Shown one piece after another: positions 15,656 through 25,307 of a stretch of 64,000 nt of DNA. A program made the position numbers and the translations under genes. Source of the DNA: Actinocatenispora comari (GTDB taxonomy: Bacteria > Actinomycetota > Actinomycetes > Mycobacteriales > Micromonosporaceae); the NCBI RefSeq assembly GCF_017312725.1, contig NZ_BOPO01000096.1, forward strand, positions 1-64,000, given 5' to 3'. How positions within the stretch are numbered: the first letter of the stretch is position 1; each line of letters opens with the position of its first letter. Under the pieces are notes generated by a model that was not told the origin of the DNA, did not search any database, and saw nothing but the letters and a program-made list of their open reading frames with translations.

Positions 15656-17325
15656 GCCGCCTCCCGTTCCTCGTCCCCGGCGGCGAGGACGGCGTCGACG
15701 AGCTCGTCCACGTCCGCGGTGCGAGCCGCCGGGTTGAGCAGCGTCAGCTTCAGGTGCACACCCCGGCCGGCGATGGTGGTACGGCCGATCAGCGCGGCAC
15801 CGGAGCGCAGCAGTCGGCGCCGCAGCCGCCCGTTCAACGCGTCCGGATCGGCGCCGCGGTGCCGGAACACCACGGTGGTCAGCGTCGCGCCGGCGGCGAG
15901 CTCCAGCCGGGGTTCGGCCTCGATCCGGCGCTGCGCGTGCCGGGCGAGGTGGTGGCAACGGTCCAGCAGGTCGCCGAGCCCGTCGGCGCCGAGCGCCAGG
16001 AACGTCGCCGCCACCTTCACCGCGTCGGCGCGCCGGGTGGTGGCGAGCGCGGACCGGTCGAGCAGCCCGTCGTAGCCGGCCGCGCCGTCGTCGGCCGGGT
16101 TGAGGTAGTCGACCCGGTGCGGCGCGAAGTCGGCGCCGTCGGCCACCATCAGCACGCTCGCCGGCGCCGGCTGCCAGCCGATCTTGTGCAGGTCGAGCGT
16201 CACCGAGTCGGCGGCGCCGATCCCGGACAGCAGGCCGCGCAGCCGGGCGGAGAACACCGCGCCCCCGCCGTACGCGGCGTCCACGTGCAGCCGGCACCCG
16301 TACCGCCGGGCCAGCTCGGCGCACGCCGGCAGCGGGTCGACGCTGCCGAAGTCGGTGGTACCGGCGGTGGCCACGATCGCCACCGGCACCTCGTCGCCGG
16401 CCAGCCCGGCCAGCGCGCCGGCGAGCAGGTCGGGTCGCAGCCGGTACCGGGCGTCCACCGGTACGGTGCGCACCGCGTCGGCGCCCAGCCCGAGCACCGC
16501 GCACGCCCGGGACACCGAGAAGTGCGCGACCGCGGAGCAGAACACCACCGGCCGGGCGCCCGCGGCGAGCCGCTCGGCGACCGCGTCCCGGGCGATGAGC
16601 AGGGCGTGCAGGTTGGAGGCGGTACCGCCGGAGGTGAACACGCCGTCGGAACTGCCGGGCAACCCGAGCCTGTCGGCCAGCGCGCGGACCACCTGCCGCT
16701 CCAGCTCCACCGCGTACGGCCCCGAGTCCCAGGTGTCGACGCTCGCGTTGAGCGCGGCCACGATCGCCTCCACCGCAGCCGGTACGCCCAACGTCGGCGG
16801 CTGCAGGTGCGCCGCGGCGGCCGGGTCGGCCAGGTCGACGGTGCCGGTGGCGTACCGCCGGATCAGCTCGATGACGGCGGCGGTGCCGCGCCCGGCGTCG
16901 GGCAGCACGCCACCGCCGGCGGCGAGCTCGGCCCGTACCTGGTCGGCGAGGTCGGCGGGGGTCCGCGCGGGCAGCGGTCCGGTACGACCGCGCAGCCCGG
17001 CCGCCGCCGCGGTGGCGAGCGCCGTGGTGAGCGAGGCGAGCCGGCCCAACCCCGCATCGGTACCGGCCAGCTCGTCGACGCCGACCGCCGGCGGCGCGGT
17101 GGGCCCGGGACCCGGTGCCGCTGCCGAAGCCGGGATGGACGTCGGCGGCGCGGCCTGCGCGGAAGCCGACGCTCCTGCCGTGGTCGGGGTGGATGCCGGA
17201 GCCGACGCCGCTGGCGTGGTCGGCCCAGGTGCCGGTGGTGGAGTCGGGGGCGGTGTCGGCGTGCGGCTCGGACGGGGGGACGCAGGGTGCGGCGTGGTGG
17301 CCGGCACGGTGTCTGGCAAGATCAT
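15652..17325 (-). CDS. PLP-dependent group II decarboxylase of the siderophore operon
   Basis: A 557-residue protein that should decarboxylate lysine to cadaverine or 2,4-diaminobutyrate to 1,3-diaminopropane, supplying the diamine arm. VFTSGGTASNLHAL, HVDAAYGGG and the PLP-binding lysine in VTLDLHKIGWQPAP are clear. The first 95 or so residues are almost wholly Pro, Ala, Thr and Ser and probably disordered. ATG 17325 lies only 10 bases from the iron box and has no Shine-Dalgarno, so the mRNA may be leaderless. It is first in the operon. Confidence 0.85.
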   Translation of the reverse strand: MILPDTVPATTPHPASPRPSRTPTPPPTPPPAPGPTTPAASAPASTPTTAGASASAQAAPPTSIPASAAAPGPGPTAPPAVGVDELAGTDAGLGRLASLTTALATAAAAGLRGRTGPLPARTPADLADQVRAELAAGGGVLPDAGRGTAAVIELIRRYATGTVDLADPAAAAHLQPPTLGVPAAVEAIVAALNASVDTWDSGPYAVELERQVVRALADRLGLPGSSDGVFTSGGTASNLHALLIARDAVAERLAAGARPVVFCSAVAHFSVSRACAVLGLGADAVRTVPVDARYRLRPDLLAGALAGLAGDEVPVAIVATAGTTDFGSVDPLPACAELARRYGCRLHVDAAYGGGAVFSARLRGLLSGIGAADSVTLDLHKIGWQPAPASVLMVADGADFAPHRVDYLNPADDGAAGYDGLLDRSALATTRRADAVKVAATFLALGADGLGDLLDRCHHLARHAQRRIEAEPRLELAAGATLTTVVFRHRGADPDALNGRLRRRLLRSGAALIGRTTIAGRGVHLKLTLLNPAARTADVDELVDAVLAAGDEEREAA

Positions 17326-17335
17326 GACGTGCAGC

Positions 17336-17354
17336 TTAGGGTAGCCTTCCCTAA
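17336..17354 (-). promoter_or_regulatory. iron box (DmdR/IdeR operator) of the siderophore operon
   Basis: TTAGGGTAGCCTTCCCTAA is a 19-base interrupted palindrome that closely matches the actinobacterial DtxR-type iron box (TTAGGTTAGGCTAACCTAA form). It ends 10 bases before the decarboxylase ATG, so bound repressor would cover the promoter. The operon should be off when iron is plentiful. Confidence 0.9.
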
Positions 17355-17974
17355 CGTTACGAACCGCCCCCTGGCCCGCACGAAGCGTTGCCCTTCTTGG
17401 GGAACTTCGGGCCGGGCCCCTGGCGTGATTGCGCTGGTAGGCGTAGAAAAGGGCATACGGAGCTCGGTCAGCCGAGCGGCACGGGGAGTGTCCGCAAGGC
17501 CGAGTCCGTGGCGCGACCACCCGGGGACCCACGTGCGATCAGCCGCGGAGGGCACAGTCGCCGGGACCGACGGTCACCGACCGCGCGGCCCTGAGCCGAC
17601 GAACACGAATGCACGCCTGGTACCCCGGGCGGACGCGTGGCGACGGCGCCCCACCGCGGGCGCCGTCGGTCTGTCCCGGCCGGGGTACCACGGCACACGC
17701 ACCGAGGTCGTTCGGAAGGAACGCGACGCCGGCGACCCGATCAGCGCCCGACGACGGCCCGGCCACCGGTAGGTGGCGACCGCAGGGGACGAGTCTGCTT
17801 TTCCGGTTCGGCTAGGGTCTGTGGCGAAGTCCGCGCGCCGGCCGCGTCGGCCCCTCGCTTCGTACGGCGTCCCCTTACGCCGTGTGCGGCCCGTACCCAC
17901 GTGCGGTCATCCGAGGCGCCACCGGTCGGGGATGCAGTGTCTGCCGCTGCTCGACATCCAAGGAGCCGTCCCGC
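17355..17974. other. 620-bp gene-free divergent region with a large nested inverted repeat
   Basis: No gene is supported here on either strand. TGGTACCCCGG (17618-17628) pairs with CCGGGGTACCA (17680-17690), and inside it CGACGGCGCC (17641-17650) pairs with GGCGCCGTCG (17659-17668). Together they make a two-tier hairpin spanning 73 bases. It could be a structured RNA leader, a small RNA or a cruciform protein site. It lies about 290 bases from either flanking gene, so it is not obviously a terminator. No riboswitch class was recognised. Confidence 0.45.
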
Positions 17975-18982
17975 ATGCAGCCGAACGATCCGTCGCAGCC
18001 CCCTCCGTACGGGCAGCCCGGACAACCCACCCCGCCCGCCGCCCAGCCGGCGCCGGGCCAGCCGGTCCCACCACCCGGGCCGGTAGCACCGCCGAATCCC
18101 GGTCCGGCGCAACCGATGCCGGGCCACTTCGACACCGGGCTGCCGCAACCCTCCGGCGCGCCGTACGCCCGGCTGCCCGGGCCCGGTTGGGCGCCGGAGC
18201 GGCGGATCCTGATCGGTGACGCGCTCACCGCGTTCGGCGGGCTGCTGGTGTTCGCGTTCTCGTTCGCCCCGTTCGTCTCGTACTCCGACGACTCGACCGT
18301 GCGCGATCTCGCCCGGGAGAACCTGCCGACCTGGTTCAGCGCCTGGGCCACCGAGACGTTCATGGCGCCGCTGACCTGGTTCGTGGTGCTCGGCGGGCTC
18401 ATCTCGATCAGCCTCGCCGCGGCCCGGATGGCGGTGCCGCGGGAGCGCGAGGTCACCGGCTTCCGCACCGGCCACCTGCAGATCGGCGTCTCGATCTTCG
18501 TGTTCCTGGTGCTGTTCGGCTACGCGACGTCGGCCAAGAGCATCATGTTCGGCCACGACCTCGGGGTGAGCGTCACCAGCCTGGGCAGTTCCGAGGGGCT
18601 GGACATGTCGCTCGGCTGGGGCGGGTACCTGATGCTGTTCGGTTCGCTCGTCGCGGCCGTCGGCGCGGTGCTCAGCCACCTGGAGATCGGCCCGACCGTG
18701 TACCCGCAGCCGCCGCGCCCGGCGGCCCCGGCCCCCGCCGGGTACCCGCAGCAGCCGGGGTACCCGCCGGAGCAGCAGGCGTACCCGCCGGCCGGGGTCG
18801 ACATGCCGACCGCGCCGTACCCGACCGTGCCGCAGCCCGCCCAGCCTGCACCGCCCGCACCGCCCGCCGGTCAGCCCGCACCGCCCGCGGGCCCGCCCGT
18901 GCCGCCCGCCGGTCAGCCGGTACCGCCGGCCGCCCCGGGGGCACCGCAGCCGCCGACGGGTCAGACCTGGCCGCAGCAGTAA
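17975..18982 (+). CDS. proline-rich membrane protein, 335 aa
   Basis: The N-terminal 70 residues and the C-terminal 100 are Pro/Gln/Ala-rich (QPPPYGQPGQPTPP and many AxPPAGQP units), with four membrane segments between (near LTAFGGLLVFAFSFAPF, APLTWFVVLGGLISISLAA, IGVSIFVFLVLFGYA and GYLMLFGSLVAAVGAVL). AGGAG lies before the ATG. Similar actinobacterial proteins are uncharacterised. The layout resembles that of the next gene, though with an extra proline-rich N-terminus. The gene is followed by a strong terminator and appears to stand alone. Confidence 0.75.
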   Translation: MQPNDPSQPPPYGQPGQPTPPAAQPAPGQPVPPPGPVAPPNPGPAQPMPGHFDTGLPQPSGAPYARLPGPGWAPERRILIGDALTAFGGLLVFAFSFAPFVSYSDDSTVRDLARENLPTWFSAWATETFMAPLTWFVVLGGLISISLAAARMAVPREREVTGFRTGHLQIGVSIFVFLVLFGYATSAKSIMFGHDLGVSVTSLGSSEGLDMSLGWGGYLMLFGSLVAAVGAVLSHLEIGPTVYPQPPRPAAPAPAGYPQQPGYPPEQQAYPPAGVDMPTAPYPTVPQPAQPAPPAPPAGQPAPPAGPPVPPAGQPVPPAAPGAPQPPTGQTWPQQ

Positions 18983-19018
18983 GGCCCGGACGACCAGGGC
19001 CCGACGAACAGGGCCCGA
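17975..19018 (+). other. transcription unit of the proline-rich membrane protein
   Basis: AGGAG at 17961-17965 marks the ribosome site, the gene runs from 17975 to 18982, and the palindrome at 19019-19050 ends the unit. The gap between stop and palindrome holds CAGGGCCCGACGA twice (19006 region and just before it). Confidence 0.4.
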
Positions 19019-19050
19019 CGACCGCCGGTACCGATCGGTACCGGCGGTCG
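19019..19050 (+). terminator. perfect 32-bp palindrome
   Basis: Bases 19019-19050 read the same on both strands (core GGTACCGATCGGTACC), giving a 15-bp stem with a two-base centre, and are followed by TTCGCGTCTGCCT. It lies 37 bases after the proline-rich gene and should terminate it well. Confidence 0.75.
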
Positions 19051-19189
19051 TTCGCGTCTGCCTGGTCACGGTCGGGACACACGTGGTGGCCTGCCGAAAC
19101 GGTGCCCCACAGGTTGCACGACACGACTAGTGTCAGGCGACCCTGCTCGGGCGCCGCCCGTCCACACCCCTCCCCTCAAGGGACATTCC

Positions 19190-19819
19190 ATGAGTCACCA
19201 GACAATCCTCGCCGAGATGACGTTGACCGAGGGCCAGTTCAAGGCCATCGCGGTCTTCTACGTCATCGCCGGCCTGATCTGCCTCGGCATCGGGATCCTG
19301 AACCTGAGGAACAAGCACAACGGCAGCGGCGTGCTGTCGCTCCTCATCGGGATCGCCGGCGTCGTGTACGGCGCGTACATCCTGATCGGCGATCCGGACA
19401 CGGTCTGGGTCTCGTTCAAGATCTTCATCCTGCCGGTGATCGCGATCATCTACGGCATCGTCGCGCTGGTGAAGGGCAAGGCGGGCGGCTCGTCCGGCGG
19501 GCCGACCCAGGCCGCGCCGTACAACGCGGCCGGCCCGCAGCCCGGCTGGAACCAGCAGCCCGGCCAGCCCATGTCCGGCCAGCCGGTTCCCGGCCAGATG
19601 CCTCCCGGCCAGTACGGCCAGGGCCAGCCTGCCGGTTACCCGCAGGCGCAGCAGCCGGGTGGTGCCCCGGCCGGCTACGGCCAGCCCGTCGCCCAGCAGC
19701 AGTGGGGCCAGGGTGCCGCGCCGCAGCAGCCGATCCAGCGCGACCCGCAGAGCCCGCCGCCCCCGCCGCCGGCGCAGACCGACCAGCCGCTCTGGCCCGG
19801 GCAGAACCAGAACCAGTAA
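19190..19819 (+). CDS. membrane protein with Gly/Pro/Gln-rich tail, 209 aa
   Basis: Three membrane segments in the first 100 residues (VFYVIAGLICLGIGILNL, LLIGIAGVVYGAYILIG, IFILPVIAIIYGIVALV) are followed by a hydrophilic tail with repeats such as PGQPMSGQPVPGQMPPGQ. The chosen start is ATG 19190 (MSHQTILAEMT). The function is unknown. It shares its tail composition with the preceding membrane protein, but the membrane cores differ. Confidence 0.75.
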   Translation: MSHQTILAEMTLTEGQFKAIAVFYVIAGLICLGIGILNLRNKHNGSGVLSLLIGIAGVVYGAYILIGDPDTVWVSFKIFILPVIAIIYGIVALVKGKAGGSSGGPTQAAPYNAAGPQPGWNQQPGQPMSGQPVPGQMPPGQYGQGQPAGYPQAQQPGGAPAGYGQPVAQQQWGQGAAPQQPIQRDPQSPPPPPPAQTDQPLWPGQNQNQ

Positions 19820-19910
19820 CTCCCGCGGTCGGCCGGCGCGATCCCAGCAACGCCGGCCGACCCGCGTTCCCGCCGCCGGCGGGGGACCTCGTCGTTCGAT
19901 CGGCGGTCGG

Positions 19911-20423
19911 TCAGTCGAGTTGGTCGGCCGCCCACTCGGCCCAGTCCCGGCGCATCGCGCTGAACCGCAGTCCCCATTCGAGGGCCATCCGGCCGTAGCG
20001 GGACAGGTCGCTGTCGTCCCAGTCGATCGACCGGCTGAGGTGCTCCATCGCCGCCTGGTCGCGCTTGGCGTGGTCGAGCATCTCGTCCAGCACCGCGACG
20101 CGTTGGTCCCGGTCGAGCACGCCGAGGAAGAACACGCGCAGCAGCGCCGGGTTGCGGGCGGGCCTGGCCGGCTTGCTGTCGACGAGCCAGTGCCGGAGTT
20201 CGACCCGGCCGGCGTCGGTCAGCGCGTACTCCTTGCGGCCGCGCGGGCCGGTGTCGGACACGGTGATCAACTCGTCGGCGGCCAGCTTGGTCAGCTCGGT
20301 GTAGATCTGGCTCTGGGACGCCGGCCAGACGTTGGCGAGCGACCCCTCGAACCGTTTCAGCAGGTCGTACCCGCTGGCGGGGTGTTCGACCAGCAGACCC
20401 AGCAGCGCATGACGAAGACTCAT
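19911..20423 (-). CDS. PadR-family transcriptional regulator
   Basis: A 170-residue repressor. The winged helix (SLRHALLGLLVEHPASGYDL followed by SQSQIYTELTKLAADELIT and GPRGRKEYALTDAG) is a textbook PadR domain; the C-terminal half (residues 85-170) matches the PadR C-terminal dimerisation helix bundle. ATG 20423 is chosen over one ten codons upstream because the domain begins there. It is divergent from a membrane-protein gene with a clear repeat operator between them, so it probably represses both. Confidence 0.9.
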   Translation of the reverse strand: MSLRHALLGLLVEHPASGYDLLKRFEGSLANVWPASQSQIYTELTKLAADELITVSDTGPRGRKEYALTDAGRVELRHWLVDSKPARPARNPALLRVFFLGVLDRDQRVAVLDEMLDHAKRDQAAMEHLSRSIDWDDSDLSRYGRMALEWGLRFSAMRRDWAEWAADQLD

Positions 20424-20446
20424 GCCCCACACCTTACCTTCCAGAC

Positions 20447-20485
20447 TTGACATGTCGCTAGAGCACCTTCTAGTTTTGACATGTC
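20447..20485. promoter_or_regulatory. duplicated PadR-type operator TTGACATGTC
   Basis: TTGACATGTC occurs at 20447-20456 and 20476-20485, 29 bases apart, each containing the palindrome GACATGTC. CTAGA (20458) and CTAG (20470) lie between them. The pair fills the 89-base gap between divergent padR and membrane-protein genes and is the likely binding site for PadR. Confidence 0.7.
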
Positions 20486-20512
20486 AGCAGCGAAGTGCCC
20501 GAGGAGCCTGCC

Positions 20513-21091
20513 ATGTCGTACGTGCTTGCTTTCGCCCCGTGGATCGTCTACGCGGTGATCCCGTCGTCGCAGTGGCAGTGGGGCGCGCTGGTCGCGCTGG
20601 TGCTCACCGCCGCGACGCTGGCCTGGTCGATCGCCCGCCGCCGGCCGGTCGCGTCGATGATCATCGAACTCGGCTCGGTGGTCTTCTTCGCCGCCGCGAC
20701 CGTCCTGGCGTTCGCCGACCCGCACACGGCGCTGCACCCGTACCTGCCGGCGGTGTCGAACGGCTGGCTCGCGGTCATCTCGTGGTTCTCGCTGGCGATC
20801 CGGCAGCCGTTCACGCTGGGCATCGCCAAGCTCGACACCCCGCGCGAGGTCTGGCACCAGCCGCTGTTCATCCGCACCAACGTGGTCATCACACTGGTCT
20901 GGTCGATCGCGTTCACGCTCGGCTCGGCCGCGCTGGCGATCTGCGGGGCGGTGCAGGCCGGCAGCACCGCGGTGGTGCTCGTCCAGGTGGCGAGCTTCGT
21001 GATCCCGATCGTGTTCACGATCCGGTACGTGGCGGCCGTGCAGCGCCGGGTCGCCCAGCTGCGGGCCCAGGCCGGCGCCGCGCAGCGGTAA
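20513..21091 (+). CDS. hypothetical membrane protein under PadR control, 192 aa
   Basis: Six hydrophobic segments are predicted (for example LAFAPWIVYAVIP, ALVALVLTAATLAW, MIIELGSVVFFAAATVLAF and VVLVQVASFVIPIVFTI). No known transporter motif is visible; the segment WHQPLFIRTNVVITLVWSIAF suggests a channel-like bundle. GAGGAG precedes the ATG at 20513. Its sharing of a promoter region with padR suggests it is the regulated target, perhaps for export or protection against a small molecule. Confidence 0.75.
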   Translation: MSYVLAFAPWIVYAVIPSSQWQWGALVALVLTAATLAWSIARRRPVASMIIELGSVVFFAAATVLAFADPHTALHPYLPAVSNGWLAVISWFSLAIRQPFTLGIAKLDTPREVWHQPLFIRTNVVITLVWSIAFTLGSAALAICGAVQAGSTAVVLVQVASFVIPIVFTIRYVAAVQRRVAQLRAQAGAAQR

Positions 21092-21102
21092 CCGGAACCA
21101 GC

Positions 21103-21138
21103 GCGGCGGGCGGCGGCCATCCGGTCGCCGCCCGCCGC
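21103..21138 (+). terminator. 13-bp stem hairpin after the membrane-protein gene
   Basis: GCGGCGGGCGGCG (21103-21115) pairs perfectly with CGCCGCCCGCCGC (21126-21138) across ten bases. It lies between convergent genes and may serve both. Confidence 0.7.
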
Positions 21139-21212
21139 GTGTTCGACGACAGGCACCGGCCCGATCCCGGTCACCGGACGGTCAGCCGGCACGAGGCGGC
21201 CGACCCCGGCGG

Positions 21213-21947
21213 TCAAGCGGTACGGGCGGCTTCCAGGGCGGCGGTCTGCGCGGCACCGAGCCGTACCGCCTCGGTGTAGTGGCGCAGCCAGGAACGGACG
21301 CCGTCCTCGGTGCCGGCGGCGTACGCGTTGGCGGCGCCCTGGTACTCCGGGGCCCGGTCCAGGTGGCCGGCGTCGACGGCGATCAGGGCCCGCGGGTCGA
21401 CCCCGCGGGAGAGGAGCGTGAGCCGGGCGGCGGCGCGCGCGACCACCCCGTTCGGGCCCGGGAACGGCGCCAGCGCGAGCAGTTCGGCGTGCACCACCGC
21501 GGCGTGCAGCAGGCCGGGACCCGGGTCCGGGTCGGCGATCAGGCCGAGCAGCCCACCGAACCGGGCCGTGGCGCTCGCGGCGAGGTCGGGTCGGCCGAGC
21601 TGGTCGTCCGGGACGGTGCCGCGGGCCGCGAGCAGGTGCAGCCGGGCGAGCGCCTGCCCGGGCGCCCGGCCGTACGTGTCGGCGAGGCCCGGCAGCGCCT
21701 CGGCGACCCGCAGCGCGCCCTGCACCACCGGATCGGTGACCGTCCCGGCGCGTACCTCGGCGAGATCGGCCGCGGCGCCTTCCAACGCGGCGGAGGCGTG
21801 CGCGCAGCGCAGCGAGACCTCGGCGGCGAGGGGGCCACCGGTACGGCGGAGGCTGCGCTGGCCGAGCACCTCGTCGACGGCGTCGCGGGCCGAGTCCAGG
21901 GCGGCGGCCACGTCGGGGAGGTCGAGCAGCCGGTTCAACACGGTCAT
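21213..21947 (-). CDS. Fic-fold protein with degenerate active site
   Basis: A 244-residue helical protein. Residues 160-171 (APFPGPNGVVAR) align position by position with the Fic motif HPFxDGNGRxxR, but the catalytic His is Ala160, the acidic residue is Gly164 and the first Arg is Val168; Asn166, Gly167 and Arg171 remain. An inhibitory-helix motif S52-AAL-E56-G57 (family form S/TxxxE/G) is intact near the N-terminus. AMPylation is therefore unlikely. It is divergent from acetyl-CoA synthetase, an arrangement suggesting a regulatory link; that part is inference. Confidence 0.7.
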   Translation of the reverse strand: MTVLNRLLDLPDVAAALDSARDAVDEVLGQRSLRRTGGPLAAEVSLRCAHASAALEGAAADLAEVRAGTVTDPVVQGALRVAEALPGLADTYGRAPGQALARLHLLAARGTVPDDQLGRPDLAASATARFGGLLGLIADPDPGPGLLHAAVVHAELLALAPFPGPNGVVARAAARLTLLSRGVDPRALIAVDAGHLDRAPEYQGAANAYAAGTEDGVRSWLRHYTEAVRLGAAQTAALEAARTA

Positions 21948-22228
21948 GGCTTGCCAGCGTACCGACCGGGGGCGTGCCGCCGAGCGCGGCTGTGCGCAGG
22001 TTATGCACCAGCGGTGCAAGTTCGTGAACGGAACCCTACGATAATGATCAAGCTTTGACAGCGGTTCGCGACACCCGGCCCTCGCCATGTGTGCCGCGTC
22101 GCACTAAGTTGACCAATAAAGAGGTGCCAACACGATGGCGTCGCCTGCTCGGCAGGCGCCGACCGCGATCGTGCTGGAACGTTCGAAGATCCTCGCTGGA
22201 ACGGCACGTCGGAGAGGGAGTCGCGCTG
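21948..22228. promoter_or_regulatory. divergent promoter region, Fic-like gene / acs
   Basis: The region contains the palindrome GTTCGTGAAC (22020-22029) and an AT-richer stretch (AATGATCAAGCTTTGAC, 22042 onward) that should hold the acs promoter. GGAGAGGGA precedes the acs ATG. No gene is seen here. Confidence 0.4.
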
Positions 22229-24229
<2,001 letters not shown>

Positions 24230-24249
24230 CCCCGACGGTTCGACCCGAC

Positions 24250-24279
24250 GGTGGCCGGTGCGGTGACGCACCGGCCACC
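24250..24279 (+). terminator. 13-bp stem hairpin with GTGA loop after acs
   Basis: GGTGGCCGGTGCG (24250-24262) and CGCACCGGCCACC (24267-24279) enclose GTGA, a GNRA-type tetraloop, followed by GTCCTTTG. It is an unusually stable hairpin. The next gene's ribosome site starts ten bases later. Confidence 0.8.
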
Positions 24280-24297
24280 GTCCTTTGTGGAGGCACA

Positions 24298-25209
24298 GTG
24301 GACGGTTGGCCGGACCGGCTGGCCGCGCTGGGGTTCCCGGGCGCCGAGCGGATCGGGGCCGGGACCGAGGGCGTCGTGTACCGGCTGGGCGACGAGCTGG
24401 TCGCGAAGGTGTGGCACGACGGCCGGCCGCTCGAACCGTTGGCGGCGGCGTACGCGGAGGTGGCGGCGGCCGGGCTGCCGTTCGCGACGCCGCGGATCGA
24501 GCGGATCGAGCGGGTCGCCGGCCGTACCGTCAGCGTCGAGCGCCGGCTGACCGGGGTGCCGCTGTCCGAGCTGCTGGCGCGCGGCACGGTGCCGGTGCCC
24601 GCCGCGTACGAGCTGGTGCTGGAGATCCTGGCGGCGCTGGCCGCGGTGCCGGCCGGGCCGGCGGTGACCGCCCTGCCGGTACTCGGGGAGGCCACCTCGC
24701 CGTGGTGGCCGGGCGCGGCGTGGGGCGAGGTGCTCGGGGCGGTGCTGGCCCGGCGCGTCTCCCGGTTCGGTGGTCAGCTGCGCCCCGCGGTACCGGGATT
24801 CGACCGGCTGCTCGCCGGGACGTACCGACGGCTCACGACGCTGCCGGCCCGGCCGGATGGCCTGCTGCACGGCGACCTGTGCCTGCCGAACGTGCTGGTC
24901 GGCCCGGACGGCCGGGTGTCGGCGCTGCTCGACTGGGGGCTGCTGACCACCCGGGGCGATCCGGCGTTCGACGCGGCGAGCTTCCCGGCGTTCTTCGACA
25001 TGTACTCGCCGCGCGCCCGCGAACACACCGAGGCGCTGACCGCCGCGGTGTGCCGGCGCTTCGGCCACGACCGGGACCTGCTGCTGCTCTACCGCGCCTG
25101 GTACGCGCTGGTCGGCTCGAACCTGTACGACCCGCTCGGCCGCGACGGTCACTTCGCCTGGTGCGTACGGGTGCTGGCCGATCCGGAGATCGTGCGGCTG
25201 CTGCGCTGA
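24298..25209 (+). CDS. aminoglycoside phosphotransferase-fold kinase
   Basis: A 303-residue protein starting at GTG 24298 after TGGAGG. The Brenner motif LLHGDLCLPNVLV supplies the catalytic Asp and Asn, and ALLDWGLLTTRGDPAFD supplies the metal-binding Asp; the N-lobe IGAGTEGVVYRLGDELVAKV is the nucleotide-binding glycine loop with its lysine. The family phosphorylates antibiotics, sugars or choline-like molecules; the substrate cannot be named here. There is no sign of mobile context around it. Confidence 0.85.
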   Translation: MDGWPDRLAALGFPGAERIGAGTEGVVYRLGDELVAKVWHDGRPLEPLAAAYAEVAAAGLPFATPRIERIERVAGRTVSVERRLTGVPLSELLARGTVPVPAAYELVLEILAALAAVPAGPAVTALPVLGEATSPWWPGAAWGEVLGAVLARRVSRFGGQLRPAVPGFDRLLAGTYRRLTTLPARPDGLLHGDLCLPNVLVGPDGRVSALLDWGLLTTRGDPAFDAASFPAFFDMYSPRAREHTEALTAAVCRRFGHDRDLLLLYRAWYALVGSNLYDPLGRDGHFAWCVRVLADPEIVRLLR

Positions 25210-25307
25210 GCCCCGGAACCCGGCCCCGAGGTTTTTCGCCATACTGGAGAGCGTTCGCGCGATACGCGTAGTTTGAGGTCTTCACCCCTCATGCCACGGA
25301 GGACCCG

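Noticed and set aside
10011-17325. Desferrioxamine (desABCD) operon
   Set aside because: Two NIS synthetases and the gene order fit the rhizobactin/schizokinen layout better; desABCD has one synthetase.
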